Source: Oscillospiraceae bacterium
GTDB taxonomy: Bacteria > Bacillota > Clostridia > Oscillospirales > Ruminococcaceae
Length of the DNA: 55,710 nucleotides
Reading direction: 5' to 3'
Assembly: GCA_009781425.1 (NCBI GenBank)
Contig: WQYC01000015.1
Coordinates: forward strand, 1-55,710
Shown here: piece by piece, positions 39,043 through 46,570 of the stretch
How positions within the stretch are numbered: position 1 is the stretch's first letter
Layout: each line of letters starts with the position of its first letter
Translations under genes and position numbers: made by a program
Notes under the pieces: model-generated
What the model was told of the DNA's origin: nothing
What the model saw: the letters and a program-made list of their open reading frames with translations, nothing else
Databases searched by the model: none

Positions 39043-39070
39043 GTAGGGGCGGACGAGCCTGTCCGCCCGC
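39043..39070. repeat. half copy of the GTAGGGGCG palindromic repeat
   Basis: GTAGGGGCGGAC-GAGCCT-GTCCGCCC forms a hairpin in the purF leader; it corresponds to one half of the repeat at 26054. Confidence 0.65.
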
Positions 39071-39094
39071 TCGGAAAGGCTCGGTGATTTTTAA

Positions 39095-40519
39095 ATGCTT
39101 GATAAAATACGCGAGGAATGCGGCGTTTTCGGAATCTACACTAAAACAAACACAAATGTCTCGATGTCTGCCTATGCCGCGCTTTATGCGCTCCAGCACA
39201 GAGGGCAGGAAAGCTGCGGCATAGCCGTAAACAACAGCGGGATAATAAACTACAAGCGCGGCATGGGATTAGTCAACGAGGTTTTTAAAAAGGAGCACCT
39301 TGAACAGCTTAACGGAGGGAAAATAGCTATAGGGCACGTGCGGTATTCCGCTTCGGGAACAGCGCACCACCATAATACCCTGCCTTTAGTTGTGAAGCAC
39401 GTGAAGGGACCTATGGCGCTTTCTTACAACGGCAATTTAATTAATGCGCCCGAGCTTCGCGAGGATTACGAGAACAAAGGCGCGATTTTCCACACTATGA
39501 GCGGCGCGGAGGTTTTGGCTTACGCCGTGACTGAGCAGCGGCTTGTCTGCAATTCGATAGAAGAATCGCTTGAAAAAGCGATGTATAAGATAAAAGGCGC
39601 GTATTCTCTCGCAATTATGTCGCCTAAGAAGCTAATCGCCGCCCGCGACCCTAACGGAATCCGTCCGCTTTGTCTCGGCGAGCTGCCGGACGGTGCAGGC
39701 TATGTCGTTGCGAGCGAGAGCTGCGCACTTAATGCAGTCGGCGCAAGCTTCACGCGGGACATTTTGCCGGGCGAAATCGTTGTTATTTCTGACGAGGGGA
39801 TTAACAGCATTACAACCCACTGCGGAAACAAATCCGCGCTCTGCGTCTTTGAATATATTTACTTTGCCCGCCCCGACAGTATTATTGAGGGCGTTTCAGT
39901 GCATGAAGCGCGAATCCGCGCAGGCGAGTTCTTAGCGGACGAGCACCCTGTTGACGCTGATGTAGTCATCGGCGTGCCCGAAAGCGGGCTTGACGCGGCT
40001 TTGGGCTATGCGCAGAGGTCGGGGATTCCTTACGGAATAGGCTTAATCAAAAACCGCTATGTCGGGCGGACTTTTATCCAGCTGTCGCAGGAAACGCGGG
40101 AATCAAGCGTCAAAATAAAGCTTTCCGCGATGAAGTCGGTAATAAGCGGCAAGCGGGTGGTAGTCATTGACGACAGCATAGTCCGCGGGACAACCATGAG
40201 GTTAATTATAAAAATCCTGCGCGAAGCGGGCGCGAAGGAAATACATATTCGGCTTTCCTCGCCGCCGTTTAAAAACACCTGCTTCTTCGGCGCGGACATA
40301 AACAGCAAAGGCGCGTTAATCGCCAATCAAAAAACGCACGAGGAAATAAGACAGGAAATCGGCGCGGACACGCTCGGCTATTTAAGCATAGAAAGCGTTG
40401 GAAAAATCGCGCGAAGCGCAAACTGCGAGTTCTGCACGGGCTGCTTCTCGGGGAAATATCCGATTGAAGTACCGGACGAGCTCCCGCAGGATAAGTTTGA
40501 TTTGAAATTAAATTCATAA
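39095..40519 (+). CDS. purF: amidophosphoribosyltransferase
   Basis: The first step of purine synthesis: phosphoribosylamine from PRPP and glutamine. A short propeptide (MLDKIREE) precedes the catalytic Cys9 in CGVFGIY, as in Bacillus PurF. The glutaminase domain shows ALQHRGQESCGIAV and SYNGNLINAPELR; the PRPP loop is VVVIDDSIVRGTTMRLI; the 4Fe-4S cysteines include CEFCTGCFSG near the end. The 474-residue length is normal. The TAA stop lies at the start of an AT-rich palindromic repeat. The next gene is purM. Confidence 0.97.
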   Translation: MLDKIREECGVFGIYTKTNTNVSMSAYAALYALQHRGQESCGIAVNNSGIINYKRGMGLVNEVFKKEHLEQLNGGKIAIGHVRYSASGTAHHHNTLPLVVKHVKGPMALSYNGNLINAPELREDYENKGAIFHTMSGAEVLAYAVTEQRLVCNSIEESLEKAMYKIKGAYSLAIMSPKKLIAARDPNGIRPLCLGELPDGAGYVVASESCALNAVGASFTRDILPGEIVVISDEGINSITTHCGNKSALCVFEYIYFARPDSIIEGVSVHEARIRAGEFLADEHPVDADVVIGVPESGLDAALGYAQRSGIPYGIGLIKNRYVGRTFIQLSQETRESSVKIKLSAMKSVISGKRVVVIDDSIVRGTTMRLIIKILREAGAKEIHIRLSSPPFKNTCFFGADINSKGALIANQKTHEEIRQEIGADTLGYLSIESVGKIARSANCEFCTGCFSGKYPIEVPDELPQDKFDLKLNS

Positions 40520-40600
40520 TTCATAATGCATAATGCATAATTATTTTGAAGCTTTTTAAGTTATCTTTAATTATGAATTATGAATTATGCATTATGCATT
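40511..40600. repeat. AT-rich palindromic repeat between purF and purM
   Basis: Left arm of 'cataatg' repeats, right arm of their complement, as at 711-816. The purF stop codon lies in its left end. It may fold in the mRNA and alter the purF/purM ratio. Confidence 0.75.
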
Positions 40601-40616
40601 AAAAACCGGAGGTTTT

Positions 40617-41660
40617 ATGAAAAACAGTCATTCGGAAAGTTATAAATCAGCAGGCGTTGACGTTGTCGCGGGCTATGAGAGCGTAGAGCTTATGAAGGGC
40701 GCTGTCAAAAGAACTTACAACAAGGGCGTTCTCGGCGAGTTCGGCGGCTTCGGCGGTATGTTTCAGCCGGATTTGACGGGAATCAGCGAGCCTGTTTTCG
40801 TTTCGGGCACTGACGGCGTCGGCACGAAAATTAAGCTCGCAATGCTTCTTGACAAGCATGACACTATCGGTATTGACGCGGTTGCGATGTGCGCGAATGA
40901 TATTATCTGCTCGGGCGCAAAGCCGTTGTATTTCCTTGACTATATCGCTTGCGGCAAGAATATTCCCGAGCGAATCGCTTCGATAGTAAGCGGCGTTGCA
41001 GAGGGCTGCATTAGAGCGGGCTGTGCGCTGATTGGCGGCGAAACCGCCGAGCACCCGGGGCTGATGGGAGAAGACGAGTATGACATTGCAGGGTTTTGCA
41101 CGGGCGTAGTTGACAAGAGCAAAATTATCGACCGAAAGAAAGTCAAAAGCGGCGACGTTATAATCGGATTAGCTTCGAGCGGCGTACATTCAAATGGCTT
41201 TTCGCTGATTCGCAAGGTTTTCGGAATCGTTGAAAGAAAGCCGCTCGAGGAGTTTATTCCCTCGCTCGGCAAGACGCTCGGCGAAGAGCTTCTCACGCCG
41301 ACCGAAATCTACGTAAAGCCTTTGCTCACGCTGATTTCCGAGGTTGAAGTAAAAGGAATCGCGAATATATCGGGCGGCGGATTTTACGAAAATATTCCGC
41401 GCTGTCTGCCTGACGGAACCTGCGCTAAAATTAATAAAAGCTCTTTTGAGATTCCGCCGATTTTCAAGCATATTCAGGAAAAAGGCAATATCCCCGAGCG
41501 CGATATGTTCAATACTTTTAATATGGGAATCGGCATGGTTTGCGTGGTGAGCGCGAAGGACGCGGATTCGGCTGTCGCAGTGCTTGAAAAGGCGGGTGTG
41601 AAGGCGTTTTGTATCGGGACGGTTGAAGAGGGGGAAGAGGCAGGCGTGGTGCTTATATGA
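40617..41660 (+). CDS. purM: phosphoribosylformylglycinamidine cyclo-ligase
   Basis: A 347-residue AIR synthetase that closes the imidazole ring using ATP. Family motifs: KSAGVDVVAGYESVELMKG, FVSGTDGVGTKIKLAMLL, IGIDAVAMCANDIICSGAKP, LIGGETAEHPGLM, GLASSGVHSNGFSLIRK. I start at ATG 40617 with GGAGG six bases upstream; an earlier in-frame ATG at 40587 lies within the palindromic repeat. It overlaps purN by four bases. Confidence 0.97.
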   Translation: MKNSHSESYKSAGVDVVAGYESVELMKGAVKRTYNKGVLGEFGGFGGMFQPDLTGISEPVFVSGTDGVGTKIKLAMLLDKHDTIGIDAVAMCANDIICSGAKPLYFLDYIACGKNIPERIASIVSGVAEGCIRAGCALIGGETAEHPGLMGEDEYDIAGFCTGVVDKSKIIDRKKVKSGDVIIGLASSGVHSNGFSLIRKVFGIVERKPLEEFIPSLGKTLGEELLTPTEIYVKPLLTLISEVEVKGIANISGGGFYENIPRCLPDGTCAKINKSSFEIPPIFKHIQEKGNIPERDMFNTFNMGIGMVCVVSAKDADSAVAVLEKAGVKAFCIGTVEEGEEAGVVLI

Positions 41661-42220
41661 AAAAAGTAGCAGTCTTAGTCTCCGGCGGCGGCACGAATTT
41701 GCAAGCGTTAATCGACACGGGAATCGACATTAAACTCGTGATTTCCTCGAACCCGAACGCGTATGCTTTGACCCGCGCCGAGAATAATAATATCAAAACC
41801 GAAATTGTTCCGTGGGCTGATTTTAAGCCGGATAGAAAAGCGTTCAGCGCGGAAATTCTGCGGCTTTTGCGGGAGAACAGCATTGACCTTGTAGTCTACG
41901 CGGGGTTCATGATTATTCTTGATGAGTGCGTTGTTGAGGCTTTTCCCGACAAGATGATTAACGTCCACCCGTCGTTGATTCCCGCGTTTAGCGGCGAGGG
42001 GTTTTATGGCTTAAAAGTGCATGAAGCCGCGCTTGCAAGAGGTGTGAAGCTGACGGGCGCGACGGTGCATTTCGTGAATGAAATCTGCGACGGCGGGAAG
42101 ATAATCATGCAGAAGGCTGTCGAGGTTAATGACGGCGATACCCCTGAAAGCTTGCAAAAACGCGTAATGGAAGCCGAGCGGGAAATATTGCCGCAGGCGG
42201 TGAAAATGTTGATGATGTAG
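41657..42220 (+). CDS. purN: phosphoribosylglycinamide formyltransferase
   Basis: A 187-residue folate-dependent GAR transformylase. The N-terminal KKVAVLVSGGGTNLQALID, the catalytic region with Asn-His-Asp elements in NVHPSLIPAFSGEGFYGLKV (His-Pro-Ser-Leu-Ile), and GATVHFVNEICDGGKIIMQK, with the catalytic Asp, are intact. Its ATG overlaps the purM stop. Two inserted genes and a split purH follow, all on the same strand. Confidence 0.96.
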   Translation: MKKVAVLVSGGGTNLQALIDTGIDIKLVISSNPNAYALTRAENNNIKTEIVPWADFKPDRKAFSAEILRLLRENSIDLVVYAGFMIILDECVVEAFPDKMINVHPSLIPAFSGEGFYGLKVHEAALARGVKLTGATVHFVNEICDGGKIIMQKAVEVNDGDTPESLQKRVMEAEREILPQAVKMLMM

Positions 42221-42229
42221 GGTGGTTAT

Positions 42230-42610
42230 ATGGTTAAAGACAATTTGGACGATTTAATTGAAAAATATAAAGTTCAGCCTATAGGTCATGGATACATAGA
42301 CTGCATTATTTCCTTAGACAATGTTTTCAATTTTATCAATGATTTATCAAAAATGAAATTCAACGTCTACGGACTTACATGGTGGTGTCATTGTAAGGAT
42401 GAAAATTCAGATTGTCCTCATGGCATGGGTGGTTCAAAGAGTAAATTTTATCAAGGTTGGTTTAGTGAAATGCAACTTCCATTGATTAAATTTGAAGATA
42501 ATGAACAAGTAAAAACATATATTAAAACTCCAAATGATGATAGAATATTAAAATGTTTTGTGCCAGCTTTATGGATTGATGTTCCTGACTATTGGCGAAA
42601 CAATTTGTAA
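42230..42610 (+). CDS. hypothetical protein in the purine operon, 126 residues
   Basis: I do not recognise a family. It contains several Trp, Cys and His residues (GLTWWCHCKDENSDCPHGMG), which could bind metal, and ends LWIDVPDYWRNN. It has no signal or membrane segment. It is AT-rich compared with purN and the following gene (for example AAATTTTATCAAGG-type stretches), suggesting recent arrival. It starts ten bases after purN, with a GGGTGG ribosome binding site, so it would be co-transcribed with purine genes. Confidence 0.65.
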   Translation: MVKDNLDDLIEKYKVQPIGHGYIDCIISLDNVFNFINDLSKMKFNVYGLTWWCHCKDENSDCPHGMGGSKSKFYQGWFSEMQLPLIKFEDNEQVKTYIKTPNDDRILKCFVPALWIDVPDYWRNNL

Positions 42611-42653
42611 CAACCATTATAAACATTACACGAAATTAAAAAGGAGCAAAGCT

Positions 42654-43367
42654 ATGCAAAAAACGCAGAATTTAAACGAGCTTTTAAAGTCTAACCCCTA
42701 CCCCGGGCGCGGGATTATTATCGGCAAAAGTGCAGATAGCAACAGCGCAGTCGCGGCGTATTTTATTATGGGCAGAAGCGAGAATTCACGCAATCGAATT
42801 TTCACTGAAAACGATTTCGGCGGGATTAAAACTAAGGCTTTCGATGAAGCAAAAATGACCGACCCGAGCCTTGTAATTTACAACGCTGTGAGGGTTATGG
42901 GCAGTAAGCTGATTGTTACGAACGGCGACCAAACCGACACGATTTGCGAGCTCATGGACAGACAGCAGACGTTTGAGCAGTCGCTTCGCACGCGCGAATA
43001 TGAGCCTGACGCGCCGAATTTCACGCCGCGAATTTCGGGGATTCTTCATTTCGGCGATGATAATTTCAATTACGCAATGTCGATTTTGAAAAAAGATGGC
43101 GATTCCTGCCTGCGTTATAATTTTGCTTATAACAATCCAACTGCGGGCGCAGGGCGGTTTCTGCACACTTATCAAGCTGACGGCGAACCGCTTCCAAGCT
43201 TTGAGGGTGAGCCTGTTAAGGTTGAAATCGCGGGTGGCATTGACGAGTTCACGAGCGCGCTGTGGAGCGCGCTGAACGACGAAAATAAAGTTTCGCTTTG
43301 GACAAGGTTTATAGACTTAAAAACATTAAAAACAGAAAGTAGAATTGTGAATAAAAATGGCAATTAG
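42654..43367 (+). CDS. IMP cyclohydrolase, PurO-like stand-alone type
   Basis: A 237-residue protein like the IMP cyclohydrolase family first described in archaea (PurO), which closes the purine ring of FAICAR to give IMP. Recognisable parts are LLKSNPYPGRGIIIGKSADS, AAYFIMGRSENSRNR, VIYNAVRVMGSKLIVTNGDQ and FTPRISGILHFGDDNF. It replaces the N-terminal IMPCH domain of bifunctional PurH, whose transformylase half is encoded separately at 43948. ATG 42654 has AAGGAG upstream. Its end overlaps the next gene by 11 bases. Confidence 0.88.
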   Translation: MQKTQNLNELLKSNPYPGRGIIIGKSADSNSAVAAYFIMGRSENSRNRIFTENDFGGIKTKAFDEAKMTDPSLVIYNAVRVMGSKLIVTNGDQTDTICELMDRQQTFEQSLRTREYEPDAPNFTPRISGILHFGDDNFNYAMSILKKDGDSCLRYNFAYNNPTAGAGRFLHTYQADGEPLPSFEGEPVKVEIAGGIDEFTSALWSALNDENKVSLWTRFIDLKTLKTESRIVNKNGN

Positions 43368-43839
43368 ATATTTTAAAGCAGTTATGGGCGATATTCCCGA
43401 ATTAGTGCGGCTACGCTTAGAGTTTTCGGAAATATCGAGCAGATATTTCAAGCGGGAATTTTCTGACGAAACGCGGGAGATTCTGCGGGTGACGAACACT
43501 GATTATTTCACTGCGGGGTTGCTTGACGGCTCGCTTGTTGTGTTTTTAGCAGAAGATTCCGAGTCGGGAAAAATCGTGGGTACGAGCGGAATTATGTTCT
43601 GGCGGCACTTGCCGTCACCTGTGTCATTAGACGGCAGAAAAGCCGTAATCGCTAATATGTACACGCTCCCCGAATACCGAAAAAGAGGCATTGCGACTGA
43701 ATTAATGAAGCTTCAAATTGAAGAAGCCAAGATGCGCGGTGTGAAGGTAATTAATTTATCGGCGACCGATATGGGGCGGGCGGTGTATGAAAAATTAGGC
43801 TTTAAAGCCGATGAAAATGAGATGGTAATAAGGCTGTAG
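43357..43839 (+). CDS. GNAT-family N-acetyltransferase
   Basis: A 160-residue acetyltransferase. The acetyl-CoA site is VIANMYTLPEYRKRGIATEL (R/Q-x-x-G-x-G/A pattern) and the C-terminal motif is INLSATDMGRAVYEKLGF. The substrate is unknown. The ATG overlaps the end of the IMP cyclohydrolase gene. The TAG stop is supplied by the palindromic repeat that begins at 43836. It separates the two halves of split PurH, perhaps a late insertion in the operon. Confidence 0.9.
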   Translation: MAIRYFKAVMGDIPELVRLRLEFSEISSRYFKREFSDETREILRVTNTDYFTAGLLDGSLVVFLAEDSESGKIVGTSGIMFWRHLPSPVSLDGRKAVIANMYTLPEYRKRGIATELMKLQIEEAKMRGVKVINLSATDMGRAVYEKLGFKADENEMVIRL

Positions 43840-43929
43840 GGAACGCATTTATGCGTTCCGATATTTGCCAACGTTGATAAAGCTTATTCACGTTGATATA
43901 AACACGGAACGCATAAATGCGTTCCCTAC
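43836..43929. repeat. 94-bp palindromic repeat, GTAGGGAACG family
   Basis: Near-identical to 29385-29477, with palindromic ends and a centre containing two ACGTTGA motifs. Its first bases provide the GNAT gene's TAG stop. Confidence 0.9.
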
Positions 43930-43947
43930 GAAATAAAAGGAGAAAAC

Positions 43948-45102
43948 ATGACAGAATTAGAACTCAAATACGGCTGTAACCCGAATCAGAAGCCGTCGCG
44001 GATATTTATGGACACCACCCCGCCCTTCGGGCACCCCTCCACGGAGGGGAATCTCGATTTGCCCATTGAAATACTCGGCGGCAAGCCGGGGTATATTAAT
44101 TTCATGGACGCGCTGAACGGCTGGCAGCTTGTAAAGGAATTAAAACAAGCGACAGGTCAGCCTGCGGCGGCAAGCTTCAAGCACGTTTCACCCGCAGGTG
44201 CGGCAATCGGCGCAACGCTTCTCGAAGCCTATCAAAAGGCACGCAACTCCGACCCTGTGTCGAGCTACGGCGACTTCATCGCGCTGTCCGATAAGTGCGA
44301 CGCCGAAACCGCGAATTTCATCAAGCCGTATGTTTCAGACGGCGTGATTGCGCCTGATTTTGAATCCGAAGCATTGGAAATTCTGAAAGCAAAGCGAAAC
44401 GGCAGTTATAACGTGATTAAAATAGCTTCAGATTATATCCCGAAGCCTATAGAAAGGCGCGACATTTACGGCATTACGTTTGAGCAGGGACGCAATGAGC
44501 TTCTTATAAACGACACACTTTTGCAGAATGTCGTTACTGCGAATAAGGACATACCCGACAGTGCGAAAGCTGATTTATTAATCGCGCTGATTACGCTGAA
44601 ATACACGCAGAGCAACTCGGTTGCGTATGCTTTCGGCGGGCAGGCGATTGGCATAGGCGCGGGTCAGCAGTCGCGGATTCACTGCACTCGACTTGCAGGG
44701 CAGAAAGCGGACAACTGGTACTTACGTCAGCACGAGAAGGTGCTTGGCTTGCCGTTTGCCGCGGGCTTGAAGCCTGCGGATAAGGACAATGCGATTGACA
44801 TTTATATCAGCGACGACTACGAGGATATACTCGATGACGGCGCGTGGCAGAGGGTGTTTACGCGCAAGCCCGACGCGTTCATGCGGGAGGAGAAGCGGGC
44901 GTGGCTGGGTACTATGAGCGGGATTGCGCTCGGTTCTGACGCGTTTTTCCCGTTCGGGGATAATATCGAGCGGGCGAGCAAGAGCGGCGTGAAGTATATT
45001 GCACAGCCCGGCGGGTCTGTGAGGGACGATAATGTAATTGAGGTGTGCAATAAATACGGCATGGCGATGGCGTTTACAGGGATTCGACTGTTTCATCATT
45101 AA
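43948..45102 (+). CDS. AICAR transformylase, stand-alone (PurH C-terminal domain only)
   Basis: A 384-residue protein matching the formyltransferase half of PurH: LELKYGCNPNQKPSRIF, AAASFKHVSPAGAAIG with the catalytic Lys-His, YTQSNSVAYAFGGQAIGIGA, QQSRIHCTRLAGQKADNW and SDAFFPFGDNIERASKSGV. It adds the final formyl group to AICAR; ring closure would be done by the PurO-like protein at 42654. Residues about 23-35 (TTPPFGHPSTEGN) are encoded by a 39-bp piece of a palindromic repeat inserted in frame. AAAGGAG precedes ATG 43948. Confidence 0.93.
   Translation: MTELELKYGCNPNQKPSRIFMDTTPPFGHPSTEGNLDLPIEILGGKPGYINFMDALNGWQLVKELKQATGQPAAASFKHVSPAGAAIGATLLEAYQKARNSDPVSSYGDFIALSDKCDAETANFIKPYVSDGVIAPDFESEALEILKAKRNGSYNVIKIASDYIPKPIERRDIYGITFEQGRNELLINDTLLQNVVTANKDIPDSAKADLLIALITLKYTQSNSVAYAFGGQAIGIGAGQQSRIHCTRLAGQKADNWYLRQHEKVLGLPFAAGLKPADKDNAIDIYISDDYEDILDDGAWQRVFTRKPDAFMREEKRAWLGTMSGIALGSDAFFPFGDNIERASKSGVKYIAQPGGSVRDDNVIEVCNKYGMAMAFTGIRLFHH
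44014..44052. repeat. 39-bp palindromic repeat fragment in frame within AICAR transformylase
   Basis: Matches the left part of 17999-18047 (ACCACCCCGCCC..., CCCCTCCACGGAGGGG) with few differences. Its length is 13 codons. Confidence 0.8.
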
Positions 45103-45118
45103 AAAGGAGGCAATAATT

Positions 45119-45385
45119 ATGCCCTTTATTTCATCATTTTACGGTGTAATTATCAGAATGTATTTCAATGATGACGAGCGGCATCACACACCGCATTTTC
45201 ATGCGGTTTACGGTGAATACAAAGCATCGTTTGATTTTGAAGGAAACATTATAGCAGGCAAGTTTCCGCCAAAGCAAACAAAATATATTGTTGCATGGGC
45301 TGACATTCATAAAGATGAATTAGTCGCATTATGGAGTATTATGCAGACAGACGGCGAATATTTTAAAATAAAGGGGTTGGAATAA
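45119..45385 (+). CDS. DUF4160 protein
   Basis: An 88-residue protein starting PFISSFYGVIIRMYFNDDER and containing HHTPHFHAVYGEYKASFDFE, the typical His-rich DUF4160 core. The function of the family is unknown; it is commonly paired with DUF2442, as here, and the pair is often suspected of being a toxin-antitoxin-like module. AAGGAGG precedes ATG 45119, and the DUF2442 gene begins immediately after its stop. The pair is more AT-rich than the flanking purine genes. Confidence 0.88.
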   Translation: MPFISSFYGVIIRMYFNDDERHHTPHFHAVYGEYKASFDFEGNIIAGKFPPKQTKYIVAWADIHKDELVALWSIMQTDGEYFKIKGLE

Positions 45386-45634
45386 ATGAAGATATATCCG
45401 CTATTAACAGAAGTAGAACCGCTCCATGATTACAAGCTTGTGTTAACATTTGGCGAAAACGAAAAACGTATTTATGATTTTGCACCAAACTTAAATCACA
45501 AGTTTTATAACCCTCTGACAGATACAAAAATTTTTAAAAATGTTTCTGTAATTGACGGGCAAATAGAATGGGTAACGGGGCAGGATTTTTGCCCGCATAC
45601 ACTTTATGATAAGAGCGTTCCGCTTATAAATTAA
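45386..45634 (+). CDS. DUF2442 protein
   Basis: An 82-residue protein. The pattern LTEVEPLHDYKLVLTFGENE, KRIYDFAPNL, DGQIEWVTGQDFCPHTLYDK matches DUF2442. Its start abuts the stop of the DUF4160 gene, so translation is probably coupled. The biochemical role is unknown. Members often occur alone or in toxin-antitoxin-like pairs. Confidence 0.88.
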   Translation: MKIYPLLTEVEPLHDYKLVLTFGENEKRIYDFAPNLNHKFYNPLTDTKIFKNVSVIDGQIEWVTGQDFCPHTLYDKSVPLIN

Positions 45635-45655
45635 AACCAAAAGGAGAAAAACAAA

Positions 45656-46555
45656 ATGACAACAACAAAAAAACTATTAACCGCGCTGATTATTCTAACT
45701 TTGAGCTTGGCGCTCTTTGCGGGCTGTGCCGATAAAAACGGCAATAACGGCGATAACGAAATCGAAAAACCCGGCGCGCCGTCGAATCCGGCGAACACAG
45801 AAATTCCCGAGAGCGACCCGGGCGAGGCGAATTACGCAATTATAAGCGTGCGCGGCTTCGGCGAAATTACGATTCGTCTGCACCCCGAATACGCGCCGAA
45901 TACAGTTCCGCGCTTTGTTGAAAACGTCCGCACGGGCTTTTATAACGGCAGGAATTTTCATCGCGTGGTTACGAACTTTATGATTCAGGGCGGCTCTTTT
46001 GACGGGCAGGGCGGCGGCGACCCTACGGTTGAGGGAATATTCACCGAAGTACACCCCGACGCGCGACATTATTACGGTGCGATTTGCCTTTCGTCTAATT
46101 CAATGGGCTACGGAAGTGACTCTTTCTATATTGTTAACAACAAGGACACGCAGGCTTTTGAAGCGCATATAGATAATATTCATGCGGCGATTGATTATTA
46201 CCAAACGGGCTTCGATGATATAAGCATGAATGCGCAGGAATATGTAATTGAATACGGTCAGGAAGCGGTTGATGAAACACTGTGGGAATTAGAGCAAATG
46301 ATTATCGAGCTGAATGAAATGCTGGGCGATGTTCCGAGCGAGGTAAGAGCGCGGTATGCGGAGGTCGGCGGTGCGCCGCAGTTAGACGACAATTATACGG
46401 TTTTCGGATATACTATCGACGGCTTTGACGTTATTGACGCTATTTCTGCTGTTGAAAGGGTTTTCCCGCTGAATGGCGGCATTGACAGGGAACCCAGCCA
46501 GCCCGTAGAAGAAATCATAATCGAGTGGATTATCGTAAAAACAACTTTAGATTAA
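45656..46555 (+). CDS. cyclophilin-type peptidyl-prolyl isomerase lipoprotein
   Basis: A 299-residue exported foldase. Residues 1-24 are a lipoprotein signal with lipobox LFAGC, followed by a Gly/Asn/Pro-rich linker. The cyclophilin domain starts near residue 60: GEITIRLHPEYAPNTVPRFV, FYNGRNFHRVVTNFMIQGGS with the catalytic Arg, and YTVFGYTIDGFDVIDAI near the end. A helical insertion of about 60 residues (about 155-220) lies between the core strands, a feature of some Firmicute cyclophilins. AAAGGAG precedes ATG 45656. It should help fold proteins on the outer face of the membrane. Confidence 0.92.
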   Translation: MTTTKKLLTALIILTLSLALFAGCADKNGNNGDNEIEKPGAPSNPANTEIPESDPGEANYAIISVRGFGEITIRLHPEYAPNTVPRFVENVRTGFYNGRNFHRVVTNFMIQGGSFDGQGGGDPTVEGIFTEVHPDARHYYGAICLSSNSMGYGSDSFYIVNNKDTQAFEAHIDNIHAAIDYYQTGFDDISMNAQEYVIEYGQEAVDETLWELEQMIIELNEMLGDVPSEVRARYAEVGGAPQLDDNYTVFGYTIDGFDVIDAISAVERVFPLNGGIDREPSQPVEEIIIEWIIVKTTLD

Positions 46556-46570
46556 CAGGGGGACATAACA

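Noticed and set aside
38879-39094. Possible purine riboswitch before purF
   Set aside because: The leader after the promoter is about 50 bases and contains only a half repeat hairpin; no three-way junction sequence is visible.
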